Origin: Oricola indica
GTDB lineage: Bacteria > Pseudomonadota > Alphaproteobacteria > Rhizobiales > Rhizobiaceae
Length of the DNA: 64,000 bases
Assembly: GCF_019966595.1 (NCBI RefSeq)
Contig: NZ_JAINFJ010000001.1
Span: 186,001-250,000, forward strand
Reading direction: 5' to 3'
Below the pieces are notes generated by a model. That model saw only the letters and a list, made by a program, of their open reading frames with translations. It searched no databases and was not told the origin of the DNA. The translations under genes were made by a program, and so were the position numbers. Below, in pieces: positions 8,865-16,552 of the stretch. Position 1 is the first letter of the stretch. Every line of letters starts with the position of its first letter.

Positions 8865-9158
8865 TCAGTTGCAGTAGAGACCGTTCAGCGTCCGCAGAAC
8901 GGATTCAACCTCCTGCCCCTTCAGGGAATAGAAGATGGTCTGCGCGTCGCGCCGCGTTTTGACCAGATCGGAGTCCCTGAGTTTCTTGAGATGATGCGAG
9001 ATGGCGGGCTGGGTAAGCCCGGTATCGTCAGCGAGGCTGCAGACGCTTCGTTCGCCGTCGGTCAGCAGACACAAAATCTTCAGCCGCTGGTGATGAGCCA
9101 TCATCTCCAGCAGTTTCGAGGCATCGAAGATCTTGTCTTCCAGAGCCGTAATGTCCAT
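8865..9158 (-). CDS. ArsR-family persulfide-sensor-type repressor (SqrR/BigR-like)
   Basis: A 97-residue winged-helix ArsR protein. The recognition helix is in TQPAISHHLKKLRDSDLV. Cys30 (KILCLL) and Cys96 (GLYCN) occupy the positions that form the sulfide-bridged sensor pair in SqrR/BigR; Cys40 (SVCSL) is an extra cysteine. It is divergent from pmpA-pmpB and the Blh-like gene, which are BigR targets elsewhere, and an AT-rich inverted repeat lies just upstream. The start is uncertain: ATG 9158 gives the normal ArsR length; ATG 9179 adds seven residues but lies inside the inverted repeat. It probably represses the divergent operon until persulfide accumulates. Confidence 0.82.
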   Translation of the reverse strand: MDITALEDKIFDASKLLEMMAHHQRLKILCLLTDGERSVCSLADDTGLTQPAISHHLKKLRDSDLVKTRRDAQTIFYSLKGQEVESVLRTLNGLYCN

Positions 9159-9177
9159 TTTATATTCACGCTCTTGC

Positions 9178-9197
9178 ATATTTGTAATCGTAAATAT
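9178..9197. promoter_or_regulatory. AT-rich inverted repeat, candidate operator of the SqrR/BigR-like repressor
   Basis: ATATTT-N8-AAATAT lies in the gap between the divergent ArsR gene and pmpA. An AT-rich palindrome with a short central spacer fits ArsR/BigR-type binding. A second palindrome with an 8-bp spacer lies at 26584-26605 in the same sulfur island. Confidence 0.6.
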
Positions 9198-9299
9198 ATG
9201 TGAGGTGTCGGCGCTTAGCAAGTCGGGAACCGCGGACATTCGGTTGGCGCGAATCGGGCTGCGAACGCCATATGACGAACAAGGATAATACGAACCGAC

Positions 9300-9728
9300 A
9301 TGGAAACGGAATTCACCCCCATTCTGGCCATCGTCGGCGGTGTGCTGATCGGTATCGCTTCAGTCCTGCTGATGGCCCTGCACGGACGTATCGCCGGGAT
9401 GACCGGCATCGTCGGCGGCGTACTGCCGCCGTTCTCGAGCGACTGGACCTGGCGCGCGGCCTTTCTCGCCGGCGCGGTTCTGGCACCTGCAGTGTTGGTG
9501 GCCGCTGGCTATGAAATCCCCTTCGACGTCCCGCCGTCCACGCTTGCCCTGATCGTTGGCGGCCTCATCGTCGGCTTCGGCGCGACGCTCGGTTCGGGCT
9601 GCACGAGCGGCCACGGCGTTTGCGGCATGGCCCGGGTTTCGCCGCGTTCGATCGTTGCGACCGGCGTCTTCATGGCCTCGACTTTCGCCACGGTCTACGT
9701 GGTTCGTCATGTCCTGGGAGGCGCGTGA
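9300..9728 (+). CDS. pmpA: YeeE/YedE-family sulfur-compound transporter, half A (PmpA-like)
   Basis: A 142-residue membrane protein with about four transmembrane segments. The motif GFGATLGSGCTSGHGVCG is the conserved cysteine-containing signature of the YeeE/YedE (DUF395) family, whose cysteines pass thiosulfate or sulfane-sulfur species in characterised members. It is half the length of full YeeE and pairs with the next gene, 2 nt downstream, as in PmpA-PmpB pairs. It begins the operon pmpA-pmpB-blh-DUF442-sulP, divergent from the ArsR sensor. Import of a sulfur compound is inferred from the family. Confidence 0.85.
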   Translation: METEFTPILAIVGGVLIGIASVLLMALHGRIAGMTGIVGGVLPPFSSDWTWRAAFLAGAVLAPAVLVAAGYEIPFDVPPSTLALIVGGLIVGFGATLGSGCTSGHGVCGMARVSPRSIVATGVFMASTFATVYVVRHVLGGA

Positions 9729-9730
9729 CC

Positions 9731-10165
9731 ATGCGTCTTTTTTCGGCACTCGTCATCGGCGCGATCTTCGGGCTCGGCATCGCCATTTCCGGCATGGCCA
9801 ACCCCGCCAAGGTTCTGAATTTCTTCGATATCGCCGGCACATGGGACCCGAGCCTGTTGCTCGTCATGGTCGGCGCTCTCGTCACCACGGCAATCGGCTA
9901 TCGCATCGTTTTCCGCCGCATGCCCGCCCCCCTCTACGAGCGGGCTTACAACGTGCCGGGCAACCGCACGATAGACGCCCGCCTGATCGGCGGCGCGGCG
10001 ATCTTCGGCATTGGCTGGGGCATCACCGGGTTTTGCCCCGGAGGCGCGATCCCAGCGCTGGGGCTTGCAGAGCCGGAAACCTTCATATTCATGGCCGCCA
10101 TGGTCGCCGGCATCCTGGCCGCGCGCTTCCTTCAGGTGACCGTTTTGAAAACCGCGACGATCTGA
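9731..10165 (+). CDS. pmpB: YeeE/YedE-family transporter, half B (PmpB-like)
   Basis: A 144-residue membrane protein with four predicted transmembrane segments, second half of the PmpAB pair. It starts MRLFSALVIGAIFGLGIAIS and carries GWGITGFCPGGAIPALG, the second YeeE-type cysteine motif, with Cys in GFCPGG. Length and motif match the DUF6691/PmpB group. The ATG at 9731 lies 2 nt after the pmpA stop; a longer frame reaching into pmpA is not needed. With PmpA it would complete a full YeeE-like pore. Confidence 0.85.
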   Translation: MRLFSALVIGAIFGLGIAISGMANPAKVLNFFDIAGTWDPSLLLVMVGALVTTAIGYRIVFRRMPAPLYERAYNVPGNRTIDARLIGGAAIFGIGWGITGFCPGGAIPALGLAEPETFIFMAAMVAGILAARFLQVTVLKTATI

Positions 10166-10199
10166 CGACGTCGCACCGCATCAGGAAAAGGAGACCACT

Positions 10200-11084
10200 A
10201 TGTCGAATTATCCCGTGAACATGGACATCAAGCCCGAAGTCCAGGCCTTCTTCGACCCGGCAACCAACACGATCAGCTACATCGTCAAGGATCCGGACAG
10301 CAATGCCTGCGCAATCGTCGATTCCGTCATGGACATCGACTACGCCGCCGGCCGCATTACCTACGATCACGCCGACGAGCTGATCAACTACGTCACGGCG
10401 AACGACCTTGAGCTCGAATGGATCATCGAGACCCATGTCCACGCCGACCATCTCTCGGCCGCGCCCTATATCCAGCAGAAGCTCGGCGGCAAGATCGGCA
10501 TCGGCGACAAGATCATGGTCGTGCAGGACACCTTCGGAAAGGTGTTCAACGAGGGCACGGAATTTCAGCGTGACGGATCGCAGTTCGACGCCCTGTTCAA
10601 GGACGGCGACACCTACACGATCGGAAACCTGCAGGCCTTCGCCATCTACACGCCGGGCCACACTCCGGCCTGCATGACCCATGTGATGGGCGATGCCGCC
10701 TTTGTCGGCGACACGCTCTTCATGCCGGATGGCGGTTCGGCCCGTGCCGACTTCCCCGGTGGTGACGCCGCGACCCTCTACGATTCCATCCAGAAAGTTC
10801 TGGCCCTTCCCGACGAGATGCGACTGTTCATGTGCCACGACTACGGACCGAACGGTCGCGAGATCGAGTGGGAGACCTCGGTTGGAGAAGAGAAAGCGCA
10901 GAATATCCATGTCGGCGGCGGCAAGTCGAAAGAGGAGTTCGTCGAGATGCGGACCAAACGCGACGCCACGCTTTCCATGCCGAGGCTCATCATACCGTCG
11001 CTGCAGGTCAACATGCGCGCCGGCGAGGTGCCGAAGGACAAGGACGGCCGTCCGATGCTAAAGGTCCCGGTCAACGCACTCTAA
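10200..11084 (+). CDS. blh: Metallo-beta-lactamase-fold persulfide hydrolase/dioxygenase-like protein (Blh-like)
   Basis: A 294-residue MBL-fold protein. The metal motif HVHADH (His79, His81, Asp83, His84), then GHTPACMTH and the aspartate in GDTLF, resemble ETHE1-type persulfide dioxygenases and the hydrolase part of Blh (beta-lactamase-like hydrolase) controlled by BigR. It would remove persulfide formed during sulfide oxidation. In Agrobacterium and Xylella Blh carries an N-terminal DUF442 domain; here that domain is the separate downstream gene. ATG 10200 has AAGGAGACC upstream. Substrate (glutathione persulfide or another low-molecular-weight persulfide) is inferred. Confidence 0.85.
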   Translation: MSNYPVNMDIKPEVQAFFDPATNTISYIVKDPDSNACAIVDSVMDIDYAAGRITYDHADELINYVTANDLELEWIIETHVHADHLSAAPYIQQKLGGKIGIGDKIMVVQDTFGKVFNEGTEFQRDGSQFDALFKDGDTYTIGNLQAFAIYTPGHTPACMTHVMGDAAFVGDTLFMPDGGSARADFPGGDAATLYDSIQKVLALPDEMRLFMCHDYGPNGREIEWETSVGEEKAQNIHVGGGKSKEEFVEMRTKRDATLSMPRLIIPSLQVNMRAGEVPKDKDGRPMLKVPVNAL

Positions 11085-11100
11085 GGCGAGGATTTCTCCG

Positions 11101-11517
11101 ATGGATGTCAGGAAACTGGACGACAGGCTCGCGGTCAGCCCGCAGATCGCGCTCGACGACGTAAAAGCGATCGCCGGGCTCGGCTACCAGACGCTGGTCT
11201 GCAACCGCCCCGATGGCGAGGATGCGGGCCAGCCGGAATTCGAGCAGATCGCCGCCGCTGCGCGCGCCGCGGGCATGGAAACCGTATTCCTGCCCGTGAC
11301 CTCGGCGACCATGGGCATAGAAGCGGCCCGCCAGTTCGCCGATATCCTCGCCGCAAGCGAAGGCCCCGTCTTCGCCTACTGCCGCACCGGCACGCGCTGC
11401 ACGATGCTCTGGACGATTTCCGGCGTTCTCGCCGGAACGCCGAAAGAGGAACTGAGAGACGCCGCAGCGCGCAACGGGTACGACATGACCAACCTCCTGG
11501 AAAGCCTGCCCGGCTGA
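11101..11517 (+). CDS. DUF442 / TIGR01244-family sulfurtransferase or phosphatase-like protein
   Basis: A 138-residue cytoplasmic protein of the DUF442 family. Its core motif AYCRTGTRC (Cys near residue 98) is the C-x5-R loop shared by rhodanese-like sulfurtransferases and tyrosine phosphatases; the second Cys immediately after Arg is typical of DUF442. In other bacteria this is the N-terminal domain of the fused Blh protein. It follows the Blh-like gene by 16 nt and precedes sulP by 11 nt. A persulfide carrier or sulfurtransferase role is likely but not proven. Confidence 0.85.
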   Translation: MDVRKLDDRLAVSPQIALDDVKAIAGLGYQTLVCNRPDGEDAGQPEFEQIAAAARAAGMETVFLPVTSATMGIEAARQFADILAASEGPVFAYCRTGTRCTMLWTISGVLAGTPKEELRDAAARNGYDMTNLLESLPG

Positions 11518-11528
11518 AAGCCAGACCG

Positions 11529-13280
11529 ATGAACGTCAAACTGCCCCCGGCGATCACGCGCCGGATTCCGATCCTCGATTGGGGACGGAGCTACGACCGC
11601 AATGCCTTCACGAACGACTCGCTGGCCGCCGTGATCGTGACGATCATGCTGATCCCGCAGTCGCTGGCTTATGCCCTGCTCGCAGGCCTGCCGGCACAGA
11701 TGGGCATTTATGCCTCGATCCTGCCGATCGTCCTCTATGCCATCTTCGGCACCAGCCGGGCGCTTGCTGTCGGCCCCGTGGCGGTTGTGTCCCTGATGAC
11801 GGCGACCGCCGTGGGCAATATCGCCCAGACCGGGACACCGGAATACATCGCCGCCGCGATCACGCTGGCCTTCCTGTCCGGCCTGTTCCTGCTCGGCCTT
11901 GGCATCTTCCGGCTCGGCTTTCTCGCCAATTTCCTCTCACATCCGGTCATCGCCGGCTTCATCACCGCTTCGGGGATGATTATCGCCGCAAGCCAGCTCA
12001 AGCATATTCTCGGTGTCAGCGCATCGGGCCACAACCTGCTCGAGCTTCTCGTTTCGCTCGCCGAACACCTGGGCGACATCAACTGGATTACGCTGGTTAT
12101 CGGCGTCTTCGCGACAGCAACGCTGTTCTGGGTCAGGAAGGGTCTGAAGCCCCTGCTGATCGCCAGGGGCATGAAGCCCCGTCTTGCCGATGTCGCCGCG
12201 AAGTCCGGCCCCGTCGCCGTGGTCGCCGTGACGACCCTGGTCACCTGGCTGTTCTCGCTGGACGAGTACGGCGTGCGCACCGTCGGCGCGGTTCCCCAGG
12301 GCCTGCCGCCCCTCACCGCACCGTCCTTCTCGCCCGACATGTGGGCGAGCCTGGTCGGTTCGGCGGTCCTGATCTCGATCATCGGGTTCGTGGAATCGGT
12401 CTCCGTCGCCCAGACGCTTGCCGCGAGAAAGCGCCAACGCATCGATCCCGACCAGGAACTGATCGGCCTCGGCATGGCGAATATTGGCGGCGCATTCACC
12501 GGCGGGTATCCGGTCACCGGCGGCTTCGCCCGTTCGGTCGTCAATTTCGACGCCGGAGCCGAAACGCCCGCCGCCGGCGCCTTCACCGCGCTCGGCCTTC
12601 TGATGGCCTCGCTGTTCCTGACTCCCCTTCTCTACTATCTGCCGCAGGCAACGCTCGCCGCGACGATCATCGTCGCCGTGCTCTCGCTGGTCGATTTCTC
12701 CATCCTCAAGAAGACCTGGGCCTATTCACGCGCCGATTTCGCCGCGGTCTCCGCGACGATCCTCGCCACGCTGCTGATCGGCGTGGAGATCGGCGTGACC
12801 GCGGGCGTGGCGCTGTCGATCCTGATCCATCTTTATCGCAGCTCGAAACCGCACATGGCTGTTGTCGGCCAGGTTCCCGGCACGGAACACTATCGCAATG
12901 TGCTGCGCCACGAGGTCATCACCGATGATCGCATCCTGACCGTACGCGTCGATGAAAGCCTCTATTTCGCCAATGCGCGCTACCTCGAAGACCGGATCTA
13001 CGACATGGTGGCGCAGCGGCCGAAACTGAAACACGTGATCCTGATGTGCCCGGCGGTCAACGCCATCGACATGAGCGCGCTGGAATCTCTGGAAGCGATC
13101 AACGAGCGCCTGAAATCGCTCGGCGTCCAGTTCCACATGAGCGAGGTCAAAGGACCTGTCATGGATAGGCTGAAGCGCTGCGATTTCTTCAACCACCTGA
13201 ACGGCAAGGTCTTTCTGAGCCAGCACCAGGCGGTCCGCAGCCTGACCGACGGGCCGGATGAGACACCGCAAGCCGCCTGA
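11529..13280 (+). CDS. SulP-family inorganic anion transporter with STAS domain
   Basis: A 583-residue inner-membrane transporter. The first ~430 residues hold the SulP membrane domain, opening with MLIPQSLAYALLAGLP, the family signature, and VGPVAVVSLM; a cytoplasmic STAS domain follows at about 445-560. SulP proteins move sulfate, bicarbonate or related anions. As the last gene of the persulfide-handling operon, removal of sulfate or sulfite produced by sulfur oxidation, or sulfate uptake, are the likely jobs. It is 11 nt downstream of the DUF442 gene and followed by a bidirectional terminator shared with soxF. Confidence 0.88.
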   Translation: MNVKLPPAITRRIPILDWGRSYDRNAFTNDSLAAVIVTIMLIPQSLAYALLAGLPAQMGIYASILPIVLYAIFGTSRALAVGPVAVVSLMTATAVGNIAQTGTPEYIAAAITLAFLSGLFLLGLGIFRLGFLANFLSHPVIAGFITASGMIIAASQLKHILGVSASGHNLLELLVSLAEHLGDINWITLVIGVFATATLFWVRKGLKPLLIARGMKPRLADVAAKSGPVAVVAVTTLVTWLFSLDEYGVRTVGAVPQGLPPLTAPSFSPDMWASLVGSAVLISIIGFVESVSVAQTLAARKRQRIDPDQELIGLGMANIGGAFTGGYPVTGGFARSVVNFDAGAETPAAGAFTALGLLMASLFLTPLLYYLPQATLAATIIVAVLSLVDFSILKKTWAYSRADFAAVSATILATLLIGVEIGVTAGVALSILIHLYRSSKPHMAVVGQVPGTEHYRNVLRHEVITDDRILTVRVDESLYFANARYLEDRIYDMVAQRPKLKHVILMCPAVNAIDMSALESLEAINERLKSLGVQFHMSEVKGPVMDRLKRCDFFNHLNGKVFLSQHQAVRSLTDGPDETPQAA

Positions 13281-13316
13281 GCGAGACCTCGCACGGTATC
13301 AGAACCAAGGCAAAAC

Positions 13317-13339
13317 GGCCGCGCGATGCGCGGCCTTTT
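13317..13339. terminator. Bidirectional rho-independent terminator between sulP and soxF
   Basis: An 8-bp GC-only stem (13317-13324 and 13328-13335) with loop GAT is followed by TTTT and preceded by AAAA two bases before the stem. It lies between the convergent sulP and soxF stops. Confidence 0.85.
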
Positions 13340-13358
13340 CGGTTCGGTGCCATCGGTA

Positions 13359-14630
13359 TCAGCCGAACATGTCGGACGTGATACCCGCATACCAGCCGAT
13401 CGATTCCTCGTAGGTCGCCTTGCGGGTCTCCTCGTCCTCGCCGGTCTGGCTGATGAAGGAGGACGTCGATGCAATCTGGCCGTCCTGCGGCGCATATTGC
13501 GCACCGACCTTCACGCCGTCATCACTCTCGATAAGGCTCCAGCAGGTATTGGAATATTTCGCCGGGAACACCTTGGCATCGATCAGGTCGCCGCGAATGT
13601 TCATCGCCGCCACCTTGGCCTGACTGTTGGCGGAGAAGCCCGATTTGGGCATCGCGCCAGCGATCGACGCATCGCCGATGACGAAGATGCTGTCATCCTC
13701 CGTGGAACGCATCGATGCCGCGTCGATCGGACAGAAACCGCTGTCGTTGGTCAGTCCCGCCTCGGCGGCGATCATGCCCGCTTTTTGCGCTGGGATGATA
13801 TTGAGCAAATCGCCCTTGAACGTGTCCAGCCCGGTTTCGACCGTGCCCGCCTCCACATCCACGCTCTCGATGCCGCCATGAACGGTCGGGCCGTACCACT
13901 CGATCATACCGGGATAGTACTTCGCCCAGCCTTCCTCGAAGAGGCCCTGCTTGGAGAACTTGTCCTTCGGATCGAGGACGATGATCTTCGCATCGACGCC
14001 CTTCGATTTCAGCACATGCGCCATCATCGAAACGCGCTCATACGGGCCAGGCGGGCAACGATACGGATTGGGCGGTGCCACCATGACGATCTGCTGGCCA
14101 TTGCCGATCGCGTCGAGCTTTTCCTTCAGAAGCTGCGTTTGCGGCCCGGCCTTCCACGCATGCGGCGCGATCGCGGCGGCTTCCTCCGAATAGCCCTCCA
14201 CTGAGTCCCAGATCAGGTCGATACCCGGCGAGACGACCAGCCGGTCATAGGGAATGGTCGCGCCATCGGCCATCTGCACGGTCTTCGCATCCCGATCGAC
14301 GCCGACGGCCATGCCGGTGACCTTTGTGATCCCGTAATCGGACTGCAGCTTGTCATAGGAATGCGTGATCGACCCGAAGTCGCGATAGCCTCCCAGATAG
14401 AGATTGGAGAAGAAGCAGGTGGTGAACTGGTCGGAATCGTCGATCAGCGTCACATCGATAGCGCCCTCCGAGTCCTTGGCAAGGTAGCGCGCCGCGGTGG
14501 CGCCGCCCGCTCCGCCGCCAATCACGACGACCTTGGGTTTGTCCTGCGCCCGCAGATAGGTCGGCATGGCGAAGGTCGCCGCACCGGCTCCCATCAACAG
14601 GCCTAAACGCCGTCTGGTAATCCGTGTCAT
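13359..14630 (-). CDS. soxF: SoxF, sulfide dehydrogenase (flavocytochrome c) flavoprotein subunit
   Basis: A 423-residue periplasmic FAD protein, the FccB-type subunit that oxidises sulfide. The N-terminus TRRRLGLLMGAGAATF is a Tat-type signal, followed by the FAD-binding KVVVIGGGAGGATAARYL. Redox-active cysteines of the family appear in YRCPPGPYER and NTCWSLIE. It is the last gene of the sox operon, after soxE, its probable cytochrome partner. The ATG at 14630 follows GGGAGGAATTCTC. Its identity as SoxF rather than another FCSD paralogue rests on its place in the sox cluster. Confidence 0.92.
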   Translation of the reverse strand: MTRITRRRLGLLMGAGAATFAMPTYLRAQDKPKVVVIGGGAGGATAARYLAKDSEGAIDVTLIDDSDQFTTCFFSNLYLGGYRDFGSITHSYDKLQSDYGITKVTGMAVGVDRDAKTVQMADGATIPYDRLVVSPGIDLIWDSVEGYSEEAAAIAPHAWKAGPQTQLLKEKLDAIGNGQQIVMVAPPNPYRCPPGPYERVSMMAHVLKSKGVDAKIIVLDPKDKFSKQGLFEEGWAKYYPGMIEWYGPTVHGGIESVDVEAGTVETGLDTFKGDLLNIIPAQKAGMIAAEAGLTNDSGFCPIDAASMRSTEDDSIFVIGDASIAGAMPKSGFSANSQAKVAAMNIRGDLIDAKVFPAKYSNTCWSLIESDDGVKVGAQYAPQDGQIASTSSFISQTGEDEETRKATYEESIGWYAGITSDMFG

Positions 14631-14668
14631 GAGAATTCCTCCCTTTTCTGGCCCTAGAGCCCTTGCAG

Positions 14669-15412
14669 TTATTGCGGTTCCAGTTCCGAAAAATACGCCG
14701 CCAGCGCGGCGATCTCTTCATTGGCCAGATTGTTGACCCGAAGCTTCATGACTTCGTTGCTGCGCACATTGGTCTTGTATTCAAACAGCGCGGTCACGAA
14801 GTAGTCGCGCGGCAGCCCGACGATGGACGGAATACCGTCAGCGTGACCGCTGGCCTGGTGGCAGGTCACGCATTCTCCGGCGAGATATTCGCCGTATTCC
14901 GGATCGCCCTCCATCGCCAGAACGATGTCGGCAAAACTGCTCGGCGCATGCGCTTCTTCGGCCTTGTCCTCGACGACCGCCCCGGGGACGCTCACCGAGA
15001 CATTGGCAAGCCAGCCGATAAGAGTCTCGCGGTCCTCGGCATCGCCCATCCCGCGATAGGACATGCGGTTGCCCTTGATGAAGTCGCGCGGCTTGGCGAG
15101 ATAGGAATCGAGCGCTTCGCGGTCCCAGGCAAGTCCCGCCTCGCCTGCTTCGCGCATCGCCGTGGAATATTTGAAGCCGTCCATCGTTCCCGCCACGCGG
15201 CCGATGATGCCGTCGAGATGCGGGCCGATCTTGTGGCGGGCGCCCTCGCCCACCTCGTGGCAGGTCTTGCATTGGGAAAAAAGGCGCTCGCCGGCCGCAT
15301 AGGGCGTTTCTTCGGCGAGCGCCAGGGAGGAAGTCGTCATGAACGCCGCGCACAGCAACCCGATCGCGAGCAAACAGGCGACGGCATTCCGATTGTCTAA
15401 TCCATTCCGCAT
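14669..15412 (-). CDS. soxE: SoxE, diheme cytochrome c
   Basis: A 247-residue periplasmic cytochrome with a signal peptide (residues 1-33, ending ALA-E) and two haem sites: CKTCH (Cys48, Cys51) and CVTCH (Cys181, Cys184). The second half resembles the FccA subunit that docks to the flavoprotein SoxF, encoded 38 nt downstream. The start at 15412 has GGGAGGAAGCCG directly upstream; the open frame extends to 15439. The first domain resembles that of SoxD, suggesting a duplicated class I cytochrome module. Confidence 0.88.
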   Translation of the reverse strand: MRNGLDNRNAVACLLAIGLLCAAFMTTSSLALAEETPYAAGERLFSQCKTCHEVGEGARHKIGPHLDGIIGRVAGTMDGFKYSTAMREAGEAGLAWDREALDSYLAKPRDFIKGNRMSYRGMGDAEDRETLIGWLANVSVSVPGAVVEDKAEEAHAPSSFADIVLAMEGDPEYGEYLAGECVTCHQASGHADGIPSIVGLPRDYFVTALFEYKTNVRSNEVMKLRVNNLANEEIAALAAYFSELEPQ

Positions 15413-15454
15413 CGGCTTCCTCCCAGAGCCGGTGCGCATATCGAACGGTGTTAC

Positions 15455-16552
15455 CTAGTCGATTGCGCCACCCGTATTTTCTTCCTCGCTGTCCGGCGTC
15501 ACATCCAGCACGCGTGCGCGCATGGTGATCCCCACCGGATCCGGCTTGCAGTCGGTCATGCACGGCTCCGACTTGTCGGCGTAGTGCGCTTCCTGCTCCC
15601 GGTCGTCAGGGATGAAGTTCTCTTCGTTCGGCAGATGGATGTCGGTGAAGTTCTCGTTGGAGAGCTCGAACTCCTCGTCTTCCACGATATCGTTCAGATA
15701 GAGCAGATACGCCGTAATGGCATAGACATCGTCATCCGAAAGCGACCGCGCATTGCCGAAGGGCATGGCCCGGCGGACATAGTCGTAAACCGTCGAGAGA
15801 TAGGGCCAATAGGAGCCGATCGTCTTTTCCGGACGGTCATCGGTCAACGTGTCCTGGCCACCCGCGAGCACCGGCCAGCGGCCGACCGCCTCGCCGAAAT
15901 CACCATGGCACACCGCGCAATTGTCTGTGTAGAGCACTTCGCCATCGGCGACCGTACCCGAGCCGACCGGCAATCCGACACCATCGGGACGGATGTCCAT
16001 ATCCCATGCGGCCACTTCGTCTTCCGTGGCGGCCCGACCCAGCTTGAACGCGCCGTCATGCTCGGGAAGCGGCATATCAGCCGCGAGCGCAGGCTTGTCG
16101 GCCATCGCGGTCTCGACCTCGGCCTCTTCCATTTCGGCCTCGGCGCTACCGAGGCTCGATGCCATCTTCTCGTCGAAGGTCTTGAGATATTCGATCACAT
16201 TGGCGACGTCGGCCGATTTGCGCAGGCCCGCGAATGCCATTCTCGATCCCTTGACGAAATCCCGTGGCTTGACGAGGTACTGCGTCAGCGTCTGCTCGTC
16301 CCAGCTGATCCCGGATTCGCCAGCGGCTACCATGGCGGCCGAATACTTGAAGCCGTCGACCGTGCCGGCCTGACGCCCGAAAAGATCGTTGAGATGGGGA
16401 CCAACCCGGCTCTTCGCGCCCTCGCCAACGGAATGGCATGCGGCGCATTTGCGGAACACCTTCTCGCCATCGGCCACGTCTGCCGCATGCGCAGCGACCG
16501 GGACGGCCAGAACAGCGGTGGCGAGAAGCCCTGACTTAAGAAACTTCAACAT
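15455..16552 (-). CDS. soxD: SoxD, diheme cytochrome c subunit of sulfane dehydrogenase
   Basis: A 365-residue periplasmic cytochrome with a signal peptide (residues 1-24, AHA-A) and two haem sites: CAACH (Cys36, Cys39) and CAVCH (Cys212, Cys215). An acidic, Glu/Ala-rich linker (about 134-150) joins the domains. SoxD accepts electrons from the molybdenum subunit SoxC; SoxCD oxidises the sulfane sulfur on SoxY. The ATG at 16552 overlaps the soxC end by 17 nt and has GGAG nine bases upstream. The C-terminal tail has a CMTDC pair. Length is close to the Paracoccus protein. Confidence 0.92.
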   Translation of the reverse strand: MLKFLKSGLLATAVLAVPVAAHAADVADGEKVFRKCAACHSVGEGAKSRVGPHLNDLFGRQAGTVDGFKYSAAMVAAGESGISWDEQTLTQYLVKPRDFVKGSRMAFAGLRKSADVANVIEYLKTFDEKMASSLGSAEAEMEEAEVETAMADKPALAADMPLPEHDGAFKLGRAATEDEVAAWDMDIRPDGVGLPVGSGTVADGEVLYTDNCAVCHGDFGEAVGRWPVLAGGQDTLTDDRPEKTIGSYWPYLSTVYDYVRRAMPFGNARSLSDDDVYAITAYLLYLNDIVEDEEFELSNENFTDIHLPNEENFIPDDREQEAHYADKSEPCMTDCKPDPVGITMRARVLDVTPDSEEENTGGAID

